Part shown: piece by piece, positions 1-6,745 of the stretch | Numbering within the stretch: the stretch's first letter is position 1 | Layout of the letters: every line of letters starts with the position of its first letter | Virus record (IMG/VR): IMGVR_UViG_3300042905_000540 | Location: 1-32,221 of that record | From: a virus | Strand: one strand, 5' to 3' | DNA length: 32,221 bases | Notes under the pieces: generated by a model | Databases searched by the model: none | What the model was told of the DNA's origin: nothing | What the model saw: the letters and a program-made list of their open reading frames with translations, nothing else | Program-made: the position numbers and the translations under genes

Positions 1-2
1 GA

Positions 3-155
3 TGTTTGTGGTACGACCAAAGTTTGATTCCTGCCGAGACAAAATTCCCAGACTTTCAAGCAGCCAAAACCGTTTGGACTGTGGACGGCACCCGGAAATG
101 GGCGTCGGGGGATGATTGGTTTTATGACATCAAGGAGAGGGATCATGCTGGTTAG
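3..155 (+). CDS. C-terminal end of an unidentified phage protein (5' end outside window)
   Basis: An open frame enters from the left edge and stops at TAG 153-155, giving 50 residues. It reads like real protein: aromatic-rich, with KTVWTVDGTRKW and a tail SGDDWFYDIKERDHAG. The other two + frames meet stops early or have no natural composition. It overlaps the start of the next gene by 11 bases, which fits the tight packing of the following genes. I do not recognise the family and the N-terminus is missing, so no function is proposed. Confidence 0.6.
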   Translation, partial: CLWYDQSLIPAETKFPDFQAAKTVWTVDGTRKWASGDDWFYDIKERDHAG

Positions 156-354
156 CAAAGAGTGTTGGGAACGAGGATGTTCATGTTTTGACGACAGAGT
201 AGATAAAGACCCGGTAGAGGTTGTGAAGTGGGTCGGGCTGACGGATGAGGAGATCAAAGAGATCATCGGCCCGTGGGGTGATACACCAATTAAGGGCTAC
301 ACAAGAAAACTGTTTGATCAAATAGAGGCAAAACTAAAGGAGAAGAACACATGA
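145..354 (+). CDS. Small conserved-type phage protein, function unknown
   Basis: This encodes 69 residues. The start at 145 is chosen over an upstream in-frame ATG at 112 because AAGGAGAGG at 132-140 lies at the right distance in front of it. The N-terminal part has three cysteines (C6, C12, C14) within nine residues. The middle has WVGLTDEEIKEI and the end GYTRKLFDQIEAKLKEKN, a charged amphipathic helix. Short proteins with an LT-D/E-EEI motif are common in the early regions of tailed phages, but I know of no assigned function. The stop overlaps the next ATG in ATGA, which suggests translational coupling with the nuclease gene. Confidence 0.7.
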   Translation: MLVSKECWERGCSCFDDRVDKDPVEVVKWVGLTDEEIKEIIGPWGDTPIKGYTRKLFDQIEAKLKEKNT

Positions 355-635
355 CCCCGGAAGCCAAGGTCAAGCGACGAGTTGTCGCGCAACTCAAGAC
401 ACTCGGTGCCTATTACTTCTACCCCGTCACGGGTGGATACGGCAGTAGCGGGGTGCCTGACATCGTAGGGTGCTACGACGGAAAGTTTTTTGCCATCGAA
501 TGCAAAGCGGGGAGGAACACACCGACTCCGCTGCAACAGAAGAACCTATCTGACATCACCGCCCAAGGTGGTGCAGTGCTGGTCGTTAATGAAGACAACC
601 TAGAAGGAGTTACACCGTGGATCAACTCACTATGA
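351..635 (+). CDS. VRR-NUC domain nuclease (PD-(D/E)XK fold)
   Basis: A 94-residue stand-alone VRR-NUC domain. The family belongs to the PD-(D/E)XK nucleases and is related to Holliday junction resolvases; phage copies are thought to cut branched or damaged replication intermediates. The sequence shows the expected order: GVPD with metal-binding D37, FAIECK with E50 and K52 as the ExK pair, and a Q62 helix (LQQKNL). A glycine-rich stretch precedes the catalytic Asp, as is usual. The length is normal for single-domain phage VRR-NUC proteins. It is coupled through 4-base overlaps to the genes on both sides and lies 1.2 kb before the DNA polymerase, which supports a role in replication or recombination. 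The fold is confident; the exact substrate is not shown. Confidence 0.88.
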   Translation: MTPEAKVKRRVVAQLKTLGAYYFYPVTGGYGSSGVPDIVGCYDGKFFAIECKAGRNTPTPLQQKNLSDITAQGGAVLVVNEDNLEGVTPWINSL

Positions 636-793
636 AGAAGCCCAAGGGTCGGGTAAACCCGCCTTACGACACAGGCAAGGTAAAGATTGGCTGGGCGTAC
701 ACGCCTCGCCCACCGCTTTACAACGACCGCGATGCGGATCGTTTGCAGACTGCACTTCTCAACACCACACCCCGTAAAGCTGGAGGCCGCTGA
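632..793 (+). CDS. Very small phage protein (53 aa), function unknown
   Basis: The ORF starts at ATG 632 inside the nuclease stop (ATGA) and ends in TGATG at 791-795, coupling it to the next gene. The product is basic, with YDTGKVKIG, a Pro-rich YTPRPPL stretch, and DADRLQTALL near the end. Proteins of this shape (YDTG-V-IG followed by xxDAxxLQxALL) recur in early regions of tailed phages. I recall no function. The in-phase overlaps at both ends are the main support for it being a real gene. Confidence 0.6.
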   Translation: MKKPKGRVNPPYDTGKVKIGWAYTPRPPLYNDRDADRLQTALLNTTPRKAGGR

Positions 794-972
794 TGGAAAA
801 CCAAGAAGACAACAAACTGGACCCCGAGTACGAGCGTGGGTTCATCGATGGCATGAAGACGCAAGCCCAACGCCAAGCCAATTCAAACGACGCATACGTT
901 GCCGGGTGGAATGCAGCGATAGAAGTAGCAACGACGCAGGTTGCGATGTTCTTGCGGAGCATGCGCAAATGA
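793..972 (+). CDS. Very small phage protein (59 aa), function unknown
   Basis: It begins at ATG 793, which overlaps the previous TGA, and ends at TGA 970-972, overlapping the next ATG at 969. The N-terminal half is acidic and the C-terminal half is a likely amphipathic helix (AYVAGWNAAIEVATTQ). There are no membrane segments or metal-binding motifs, and I do not recognise a family. The overlaps at both ends and the normal composition argue that it is translated. A longer frame at 687-1217 in another phase crosses this stretch but is explained better as the gene at 969-1217 with an accidental upstream extension. Confidence 0.55.
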   Translation: MENQEDNKLDPEYERGFIDGMKTQAQRQANSNDAYVAGWNAAIEVATTQVAMFLRSMRK

Positions 973-1217
973 CAATGAAGGATGAAATCGAACTTGATTT
1001 GATGGTGGCCGAGTTGGAGCACGAAAACAAACAACTGAAGGATGAGAATGAGCAACTTAGACAAGCCCTTGCCGGAGCCAGCGCAGCAAATAGCCGACTC
1101 CAAGATGCGCTGGAACGCATCCTTGCCGTATCCCGCATGGCCCTTTGGGGAAGTGGACCCGAAGGAGTTAGCCAAATGGGGGCGCAAGCACGAGAAAAAA
1201 CACGCAACGCCGGATGA
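969..1217 (+). CDS. Small coiled-coil protein
   Basis: The product has 82 residues. Residues 4-45 are a charged heptad-like helix (ELEHENKQLKDENEQLRQAL followed by LQDALERIL), typical of a dimeric coiled coil. The start at 969 overlaps the previous stop by four bases, so the open frame upstream to 687 is not used. The last third (after ILAVSR) is Gly/Gln/Arg-rich and looks less like a folded protein. Over that stretch another frame (1048-1239) looks more protein-like. Either this gene overlaps another one extensively, or an indel near 1110-1140 has split one longer gene. Function unknown; coiled-coil early proteins are often regulators or adaptors, but that is inference. Confidence 0.55.
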   Translation: MTMKDEIELDLMVAELEHENKQLKDENEQLRQALAGASAANSRLQDALERILAVSRMALWGSGPEGVSQMGAQAREKTRNAG

Positions 1218-1239
1218 TGTGGAGGAGGCGCTATGGTAG
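1048..1239 (+). CDS. Possible small overlapping gene, function unknown
   Basis: This frame is open for 63 residues and lies mostly inside the coiled-coil gene in another phase. The start at 1048 is supported by GAAGG at 1037-1041, six bases upstream. The product reads plausibly, especially the second half (PYPAWPFGEVDPKELAKW, then HATPDDVEEALW). Its stop at 1237-1239 overlaps the next gene start at 1233 by seven bases, the usual junction type in this cluster. The alternative is that a single-base indel broke a longer 969-1239 gene and this is its displaced C-terminus. Confidence 0.4.
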   Translation: MSNLDKPLPEPAQQIADSKMRWNASLPYPAWPFGEVDPKELAKWGRKHEKKHATPDDVEEALW

Positions 1240-1487
1240 AGAAGACGCTGGCTGAGATCATAGCCAAAGCAGATGACACGCAGGTGGGTGGCTCACATTA
1301 CAAAGACATGGCGGTGCAGCCGTGGACGGTGATGGAGGCTGTGCTCACGCACGAAGAGTTCATCGGATTCCTCAAGGGCAACATCATCAAGTATTCGATG
1401 CGCCAAGGCCGTAAAGGGGACGACGATGGAAACAAAGCACTGCACTACATACAGAAACTGAACGAGATGGAGAACCGCTATGCTTGA
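1233..1487 (+). CDS. DUF3310 domain protein
   Basis: The 84-residue product matches the DUF3310 pattern found in many phages: VGGSHYKDMAVQPW, then a helix with FIGFLKGNIIKYSMRQGRKG, then ALHYIQKL. The GSHY, QPW and NIIKY-R-G-K blocks are the family hallmarks and are all present. The family is sometimes labelled SaV-like or nucleotide-kinase-like, but no enzymatic activity is firmly established and no P-loop is visible here. GGAGGAGG at 1221-1228 is a strong ribosome site for ATG 1233. The gene ends in an overlap with the next. Its place just before the polymerase fits the usual location of this family in phage replication regions. Confidence 0.85.
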   Translation: MVEKTLAEIIAKADDTQVGGSHYKDMAVQPWTVMEAVLTHEEFIGFLKGNIIKYSMRQGRKGDDDGNKALHYIQKLNEMENRYA

Positions 1488-1863
1488 TGATCGTATCGAG
1501 CGGGAATTCCTGCGCTTTGACGCAGACAACCCGTGGGTGTACACGCACTTGCGTGGTATGGCCCTACGACTGAAACGCACCGGGCGTGATTCGTATGGGA
1601 TCGCTGCGCTGTTTGAGGTGCTGCGCTATGAGCACGCAGTGCAGACTATCAGTGACGACGGACTCAAGTTAAACAACAACTACCGTGCGCTGTATGCACG
1701 CAAGCTGGCGCAAAACGAACCGGAGCTGCGTGAGTTCTTCAAGTTCCGCGTGCGCCGCCCCCGATACGACCCCGACCAGATCAGCATGGCCGGAGACACC
1801 CCTGCCCCTGCGGTTGATGCGTGGGACAAACCCATCCGGAAAGAAGCACCATCATGGACCTGA
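1480..1863 (+). CDS. Conserved phage hypothetical protein
   Basis: This 127-residue protein follows a pattern I have seen in many tailed phages: F-x-x-F-x-x-x-NP at the start (FLRFDADNPWVY), a helix ending KRTGRDSYGIAAL-FE, then LKLNNNYRALYARKL and ELREFFKFR. The NNN-YRALYAR block is the best conserved part. The tail from about residue 95 is Pro/Asp-rich and probably disordered. No catalytic motif is visible and I know of no function. It overlaps the DUF3310 gene by eight bases and the polymerase start by ten, so it is probably translated with the replication genes. Confidence 0.75.
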   Translation: MLDDRIEREFLRFDADNPWVYTHLRGMALRLKRTGRDSYGIAALFEVLRYEHAVQTISDDGLKLNNNYRALYARKLAQNEPELREFFKFRVRRPRYDPDQISMAGDTPAPAVDAWDKPIRKEAPSWT

Positions 1864-3680
1864 TCACGATTGATTTCGAAACGTACTACGACAGGGACTA
1901 TTCACTGTCAAAGATCACAACCGAGGAGTACGTACGCAGCCCGCAGTTTGAAGTGATCGGCGTAGGTGTGAAAGTAAACGACACACCTGCGCAGTGGGCG
2001 AGCGGAGAACCCGAAGACGTTAAGCGGTGGTTGCAGACATCGTTCAACTGGGTCGACTCGTTTGTCCTTGCGCACAACACAATGTTTGACGGTGCCATCC
2101 TCGCATGGCATTTCGGCATTCATCCTCGCGGTTGGCTGGACACCCTGTGCATGGCACGTGCCCTGCATGGGGTAGAGGTGGGGGGTAGCCTTAAGGCGCT
2201 GGTCGAGCGGTACGGGTTAGGCGAGAAGGGGACTGAGGTCATCAACGCCATCGGTAAGCGTCGCATGAACTTCAGCGAGGCCGATTTGAGTCGGTACGGG
2301 GACTACTGCTTGAACGACGTGAACCTGACGTACAAGTTGTTCCAGAGGATGTCTAAGAAGTTTCCGAAGCAAGAGCTGCGGATCATCGACCTGACCCTGC
2401 GCATGTTCATTGAGCCTGTTCTTGAATTAAATAAGACGTTGCTGGAGGAACATCTTAACGAGACGGTTGCTCGCAAAGAACGACTACTGTTCGACTGTGC
2501 AGCGGACCGTGCGGACCTGATGAGTAATAACAAGTTTGCCGAGCTGCTGCGAGGGTATGGGGTGGAGCCGCCGATGAAAGTCAGTCCGGCCACAGGCGAG
2601 CAGACTTACGCGTTTGCCAAGAACGACGAGTCATTCAAGGCGTTGGCCGAGCACCCAGACGAGCGGGTGCAGGCGCTCATTGCGGCTAGGCTGGGTAACA
2701 AGTCAACGCTGGAGGAGACCCGCACGCAACGGTTCATCGAGATCGCATCGCGTGGCAACTTGCCTGTGCCCATCCGCTACTACGCTGCGCATACAGGTCG
2801 GTTCGGTGGGGACGACAAGATCAACATGCAGAATCTGCCGAGCCGTGGGGAGAATGCGAACAAGTTGAAGAAAGCCATCGTCGCACCGCCCGGGCACACA
2901 TTGATCGACGCAGACTCATCGCAGATTGAAGCGCGGGTGCTGGCGTGGCTGGCCGAGCAGGACGATTTGGTGGAAGCGTTCGCCAACAAGGAGGACGTGT
3001 ACAGAAAGATGGCAGCGGCGATCTACGGTGTGGCTGAAGATCAGATTACTAAAGATCAACGGTTCATCGGTAAGACCACAATTCTCGGTGCAGGGTACGG
3101 CATGGGGGCGGTGAAGTTCCAAGCGCAGCTAAAGACGTTTGGCGTGGACATGGAGCTGGACGAAGCCCGACGCATCATCGACATCTATCGGCGCACCAAC
3201 GACAACATCACGCGACTGTGGCGACAAGCCCAGAATGTGCTGGTCAACTTGTCACGGGGTGACCCCGCACCGTTGGGTCGGGCCGGAGTGTTGGAGGTGG
3301 TGCCTGCCGAGACAGCGATACGACTACCCAGTGGGCTGCTGATGCGGTACGATGACTTGAAAATTTCTGAGGGTGAGAAGGGTATCGAGTTTCACTATCA
3401 GACCCGCAAGGGACGCACGCGCATTTACGGGGGCAAAGTAATTGAGAACGTGTGCCAAGCCATCGCACGCTGCATCATTGCTGAGCAGATGTTACGTATC
3501 CACAAGCGGTACAAGGTGGTGCTGACTGTACACGACGCCATCGCCGTGTGCGTGCGAGATGTGGACGTGGAAGACGCCCGGGCCTACGTCGAGGAGTCGA
3601 TGCGTTGGGTGCCTGACTGGGCCAAGGGATTGCCGGTTAACTGTGAATCAGGAGTTGGGAAATCGTATGGAGACTGCTGA
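1854..3680 (+). CDS. Family A DNA polymerase with 3'-5' exonuclease domain
   Basis: A 608-residue T7-type replicative polymerase without a 5'-3' exonuclease domain. Start 1854 is preferred because the protein then opens directly with the exonuclease motif; an in-frame ATG at 1821 would add 11 unrelated residues. Proofreading motifs: Exo I IDFET with D7 and E9, Exo II around LAHNTMFD, Exo III YCLNDVNLTYKLF. Polymerase motifs: motif A DSSQIEARVLAW with D354, motif B RFIGKTTILGAGYGMG, motif C TVHDAIA with H560 and D561. The glutamate that usually follows that aspartate (HDE) is alanine here (A562). The two catalytic aspartates are kept, so the enzyme should be active. It is coupled to the genes on both sides and would copy the phage genome with the primase-helicase at 8463. 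Confidence 0.95.
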   Translation: MDLITIDFETYYDRDYSLSKITTEEYVRSPQFEVIGVGVKVNDTPAQWASGEPEDVKRWLQTSFNWVDSFVLAHNTMFDGAILAWHFGIHPRGWLDTLCMARALHGVEVGGSLKALVERYGLGEKGTEVINAIGKRRMNFSEADLSRYGDYCLNDVNLTYKLFQRMSKKFPKQELRIIDLTLRMFIEPVLELNKTLLEEHLNETVARKERLLFDCAADRADLMSNNKFAELLRGYGVEPPMKVSPATGEQTYAFAKNDESFKALAEHPDERVQALIAARLGNKSTLEETRTQRFIEIASRGNLPVPIRYYAAHTGRFGGDDKINMQNLPSRGENANKLKKAIVAPPGHTLIDADSSQIEARVLAWLAEQDDLVEAFANKEDVYRKMAAAIYGVAEDQITKDQRFIGKTTILGAGYGMGAVKFQAQLKTFGVDMELDEARRIIDIYRRTNDNITRLWRQAQNVLVNLSRGDPAPLGRAGVLEVVPAETAIRLPSGLLMRYDDLKISEGEKGIEFHYQTRKGRTRIYGGKVIENVCQAIARCIIAEQMLRIHKRYKVVLTVHDAIAVCVRDVDVEDARAYVEESMRWVPDWAKGLPVNCESGVGKSYGDC

Positions 3681-3858
3681 CGTTTTCATGGACTACGCGC
3701 ACCCGGTGTTGCAGGCCGAGCGGGCATTGAAGGCATTACACAATGCAATGCTCTCGCACGATCATCGCGGTGCAATCGAGGCGGGCTATCAAGCTATCGT
3801 CGAAGTTCGGATGGCTATCGCAGCCATACGTGAGGATCAGGTGAAAACTTCATGGTAA
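3667..3858 (+). CDS. Small helical protein, function unknown
   Basis: The gene starts 14 bases before the polymerase stop; GGAG at 3651-3654 is a somewhat distant ribosome site. The 63-residue product is a likely helical hairpin (VLQAERALKALHNAML, then GAIEAGYQAIVEVRMAIAAI) with a conserved-looking HDHRGA turn. No catalytic or metal-binding motif is visible. The frame is open further upstream inside the polymerase gene, but that part has no protein-like character. It overlaps the nuclease gene at its end (ATGGTAA). Function unknown. Confidence 0.7.
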   Translation: METADVFMDYAHPVLQAERALKALHNAMLSHDHRGAIEAGYQAIVEVRMAIAAIREDQVKTSW

Positions 3859-4526
3859 CTATACCCGCATGGTCCTTCTCGTCGATTAAGACATTTGAAC
3901 AATGTCCGAAGAAGTTTTATCACTTGAAAGTCGCCAAAGATTTTGAGGAAGACCACAACGCTGAGCACTTGCTCTATGGCACACGTTTCCATGAAGCCGC
4001 CGAGTTGTACATACGTGAAGGTGAACCGCTACCGCCGGAGTTTGCTTACGCACAGAATGTCTTGGACAAGTTGAACAAGCTGCCCGGTGTGAAGTTATGC
4101 GAGTACGAGATGGGGCTGACCGCTGATCTTGCACCGTGCGGGTTCAAAGATCCCAATGTGTGGTGGCGCGGTATCGCTGACCTGATCATCATTGACGATG
4201 AGGGCATGGCGCGGGTGCTTGACTACAAGACAGGTAAGAGCGCCAAGTACGCCGACAAAGGCCAGTTGGAGTTGATGTCGCTGGCCGTATTCAAGCACTT
4301 CCCCGAGGTGTTGTACGTCAAGGCAGGGTTGTTGTTTGTGGTGGCCGGTGCGTTCATCCGCGCCGAATACACCCGCAACAGTGAGGGCGAGATGTGGGAG
4401 AAGTGGTTGACCGATTACGGTCGCATGAAGGCCGCATACGAGACAAACGTATGGAACCCTCGCACGTCAGGATTGTGCAAGAAGCATTGCGTCGTTTTAT
4501 CATGCCCGCATAATGGGAGAGCGTGA
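3852..4526 (+). CDS. Cas4/RecB-like PD-(D/E)XK exonuclease, probably with an iron-sulfur cluster
   Basis: The 224-residue protein has the RecB-type nuclease motifs in order: FEQCPKKFY near the start, GTRFHEAAE with H47, WRGIADLIIID with the metal-binding Asp, VLDYKTGK as the D-(D/E)xK core, and a GQLELMSL helix. One N-terminal cysteine (C18) and a C-terminal trio (C209, C213, C218) match the arrangement that holds a 4Fe-4S cluster in Cas4 and AddB-type nucleases. Such phage enzymes probably resect DNA ends for recombination; the substrate here is inferred. There is no CRISPR array or Cas1/Cas2 in the window, so a replication role is more likely than adaptation. It overlaps the genes on both sides. 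Confidence 0.9.
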   Translation: MVTIPAWSFSSIKTFEQCPKKFYHLKVAKDFEEDHNAEHLLYGTRFHEAAELYIREGEPLPPEFAYAQNVLDKLNKLPGVKLCEYEMGLTADLAPCGFKDPNVWWRGIADLIIIDDEGMARVLDYKTGKSAKYADKGQLELMSLAVFKHFPEVLYVKAGLLFVVAGAFIRAEYTRNSEGEMWEKWLTDYGRMKAAYETNVWNPRTSGLCKKHCVVLSCPHNGRA

Positions 4527-4813
4527 TGGAAGAAGTTACTCAAGACACCGCAACTCTCGCGTTGATGATGGAGCGTGAGGTAGACAAGCGCGTAGTGATG
4601 TCCCTGATGCGGCTGATCGATCCGACCGAAGACGAGCGAATCCACCAGTTGAACCTGCGTATGGCCGAACAGACCATGGACAGTCGTGACCGTGGAAAAA
4701 TTCAACAAATGGTTGCTGGTCTAATCGTAAACATCTTGCTGCGTGATGGTTCCCTGATGCACGAGGTCAGGAGTAAACTCACTCAGATGAAACAAAAACA
4801 TATCGTGGAGTAA
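4526..4813 (+). CDS. Small helical phage protein, function unknown
   Basis: ATG 4526 overlaps the nuclease stop (TGATG) and follows GGAGAG at 4516-4521, so it is preferred to a GTG three bases upstream. The 95-residue product is acidic at the start and mainly helical, with a hydrophobic helix QQMVAGLIVNILL around residue 60-70 that is too interrupted for a clear membrane segment. No known motif was recognised. Its place between the nuclease and the HNH-like gene suggests co-expression with replication genes. Confidence 0.65.
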   Translation: MEEVTQDTATLALMMEREVDKRVVMSLMRLIDPTEDERIHQLNLRMAEQTMDSRDRGKIQQMVAGLIVNILLRDGSLMHEVRSKLTQMKQKHIVE

Positions 4814-4816
4814 GTT

Positions 4817-5113
4817 ATGCCTTACACCAAATCACCACGCCCGTACAAGGCTGAGTATCAAAAGCAGCTTGCCCGTGGCGAACACGCCGACCGTATGGAA
4901 CGCCAGCGAGCGCGTCGCGCAATGGATGCCAGTTCTCTTGATAAAGACAACGACGGGACGGCAGACAAGCGTGAAGGCAAAGACATCGACCACGTGAAGA
5001 TGTTATCTAAAGGCGGGTCAAACAAGACCGGCCTGCGCCTTCAGACCCCTGCGAAAAACCGGGCACGCAATGGTCACAGCGTGCGCGAACCGGGCGGCAA
5101 AAAACCCTCTTGA
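4817..5113 (+). CDS. Small HNH-like protein with an EF-hand-like loop
   Basis: The 98-residue basic protein ends in an HNH-type block: KDIDHVKMLSKGGSN with D58-H59, then LRLQTPAKNRAR. The family in phages typically has DH-x-x-x-L-S-x-GG-x-N followed by a second N or H helix, so a beta-beta-alpha-metal nuclease fold is plausible. The catalytic His (H59) is present; the final metal ligand would be N81. Directly upstream, D42 to E53 fit the 12-residue calcium loop D-x-D-x-D-G-x-x-D-x-x-E. GTGGAG at 4805-4810 lies six bases before the ATG. The N-terminal half is Arg-rich and may bind DNA. Nuclease activity is inferred. Confidence 0.65.
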   Translation: MPYTKSPRPYKAEYQKQLARGEHADRMERQRARRAMDASSLDKDNDGTADKREGKDIDHVKMLSKGGSNKTGLRLQTPAKNRARNGHSVREPGGKKPS

Positions 5114-5138
5114 CCTGTGCCGGGTAACCGGCTACATT
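5110..5138 (+). promoter_or_regulatory. Candidate sigma-70-type promoter
   Basis: TTGACC (5110-5115, five of six matches to TTGACA) is separated by exactly 17 bases from TACATT (5133-5138, four of six matches to TATAAT). The spacer holds an inverted repeat GCCGG-GTAA-CCGGC (5119-5132) which could be an operator. It starts at the stop codon of the previous gene and faces the SNF2 gene. It is one of the few early-region junctions with a real gap. Confidence 0.5.
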
Positions 5139-5144
5139 GAAGAT

Positions 5145-5206
5145 TCGATGCAGCGCGAGCGAGTGGGGAAGCCACTCCGCTCCGCATACGCATCTGCGGA
5201 GAACTG
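5145..5206 (+). promoter_or_regulatory. Structured leader of the SNF2 gene, two overlapping hairpins and a 19-codon ORF
   Basis: Between the promoter and ATG 5207 there is a 10-bp stem with one bulged C (5157-5166 with 5172-5182, loop GGAAG). A second stem TCCGCA/TGCGGA (5181-5186 with 5195-5200) shares two bases with the first. The second stem covers most of the GGAG at 5198-5201 that serves the SNF2 start. A 19-residue ORF runs from ATG 5148 to TGA 5205-5207 and overlaps the SNF2 ATG in TGATG. The arrangement resembles translational control of the downstream gene, but this rests on base pairing seen by eye. Confidence 0.4.
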
Positions 5207-6745
5207 ATGAAGATTATAGATAACAAGGCGCTGCTGCTGCGGGTACGCAACCCCCAGCAGATAACGACCGTCATTCCTAAAAGTAAAGAGCTGCCCGGTA
5301 ACGAGGTTGTCGTTCACTGGGGCCTCGACGAAGCACAAGTGCTCCGCAATCTGCGTATCAAGAACGTCCCCTCCCCCATCCTCGGGCGCTACGACTGGCC
5401 CGGCCAATACAGACCCTTCAATCACCAGCGCACCACGGCTGCGTTCCTCACGATGAACCGGCGTGCGTTCTGCTTGAATGAGCAAGGCACCGGCAAGACA
5501 GGCTCTGTCATCTGGGCCGCTGACTACTTGATCCGAGCAGGCCGAATCAAACGCGTGCTGGTGATCTGCCCGCTGTCAATCATGGACTCAGCATGGCGTG
5601 CTGACTTGTTCAAGTTTGCCATGCACCGCTCAGTGGACATCGCCTATGGTGCCAAGGACAAGCGCCGTGCCGTGATCAACGGCCCCGCCGAGTTCGTCAT
5701 CATCAACTATGACGGTGTTGAGATCGTCGCCGACGACATCGCACGGGGTGGGTTTGATCTGATTGTGGTTGATGAAGCCAACGCCTACAAGAACGCTCAG
5801 ACCAAACGCTGGAAGGTGCTCAACTCCCTCCTCAAAGCGGACACGTGGCTCTGGATGTTGACGGGCACGCCCGCTGCACAGTCGCCGCTCGATGCGTATG
5901 GGCTGGCAAAGCTGGTCAATCCGCAAGGCGTGCCGAAATACTTCACGTCTTTCCGCGACATGGTGATGACCAAGTTGACGAACTTCCGATGGATACCCAA
6001 AGAGAACGCAACACAGACGGTATACAACGCGCTGCAACCTGCCATCCGGTATACCAAGGACGAGTGCCTTGACCTGCCTGAGATGACCTACACCCGGCGC
6101 AACGTCGAGCTGACCAAGCAGCAGCAGAAGTATTACGACCTGCTGAAGAAACGCATGGTGATCCAAGCCGGAGGCGAAGAGATCACGTCGGTCAACGCTG
6201 CCGTCAACATGTCCAAACTCCTTCAGATCAGTTGTGGTGCCGTGTACTCCGATACGGGCGAGACACTGGAGTTTGACATCAGCAAGCGGTACGACGTACT
6301 GACCGAGGTCATCGACGAGTCAAGTCAGAAGGTGTTGATCTTTGTCCCGTTCAAGCACGTCATCAGCATCCTGTCCCAGAAGCTGACCGCAGACGGGTAC
6401 GAAAATGAAATCATTAGTGGTGACGTTTCCGCAGGTAAGCGCGCTGACATCTTTACACGCTTTCAAAACGAAGCTAACCCCCGGGTGCTGATCATCCAGC
6501 CCCAAGCTGCCGCCCATGGCGTCACGCTGACTGCGGCCAACACGGTGGTGTGGTGGGGGCCAACTGCGTCACTGGAAATCTATTCGCAAGCCAACGCCCG
6601 GGTGCATCGAAGCGGGCAACATCACCCTTCCACGGTGGTTCAACTTGCTGGTTCAGGTATAGAAAGACACGTTTACAACTTATTGGATAAGAAAATCGAC
6701 GTACACGCGAAAATTGTTGATCTTTACAAGGAGCTGCTTGCATAA
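5207..6745 (+). CDS. SNF2-type DEAD/H helicase or DNA translocase
   Basis: The 512-residue protein has the superfamily 2 motifs of the SNF2 branch: Walker A NEQGTGKT (K97), motif Ia around VLVICPLSIM, Walker B VVDEAN (D189, E190), motif III MLTGTP, motif V near QPQAAAHGVTLT, and motif VI QANARVHRSGQ, whose R-x-H-R-x-GQ form is diagnostic for SNF2-like ATPases. The fourth residue of the DEAx box is Asn instead of His. The length fits the compact single-protein phage version with no extra domains. Such phage proteins are thought to remodel replication or recombination intermediates; the exact role is not known. Translation starts at ATG 5207 behind GGAG at 5198-5201. Confidence 0.92.
   Translation: MKIIDNKALLLRVRNPQQITTVIPKSKELPGNEVVVHWGLDEAQVLRNLRIKNVPSPILGRYDWPGQYRPFNHQRTTAAFLTMNRRAFCLNEQGTGKTGSVIWAADYLIRAGRIKRVLVICPLSIMDSAWRADLFKFAMHRSVDIAYGAKDKRRAVINGPAEFVIINYDGVEIVADDIARGGFDLIVVDEANAYKNAQTKRWKVLNSLLKADTWLWMLTGTPAAQSPLDAYGLAKLVNPQGVPKYFTSFRDMVMTKLTNFRWIPKENATQTVYNALQPAIRYTKDECLDLPEMTYTRRNVELTKQQQKYYDLLKKRMVIQAGGEEITSVNAAVNMSKLLQISCGAVYSDTGETLEFDISKRYDVLTEVIDESSQKVLIFVPFKHVISILSQKLTADGYENEIISGDVSAGKRADIFTRFQNEANPRVLIIQPQAAAHGVTLTAANTVVWWGPTASLEIYSQANARVHRSGQHHPSTVVQLAGSGIERHVYNLLDKKIDVHAKIVDLYKELLA

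Noticed and set aside
687-968. Long open frame upstream of the coiled-coil gene start
   Set aside because: It crosses the well-supported small genes at 632-793 and 793-972 in another phase and has no ribosome site; the gene starts at 969 in an ATGA overlap.
759-1279. Open frames of 142 and 145 codons on the - strand
   Set aside because: They are antisense to the coupled small early genes, lack ribosome sites and read as Ser/Cys-rich low-quality sequence.
5110-5206. Possible tRNA or small RNA gene
   Set aside because: Stems are present but no cloverleaf, anticodon loop or T-loop of the right form could be drawn; it fits better as a leader.
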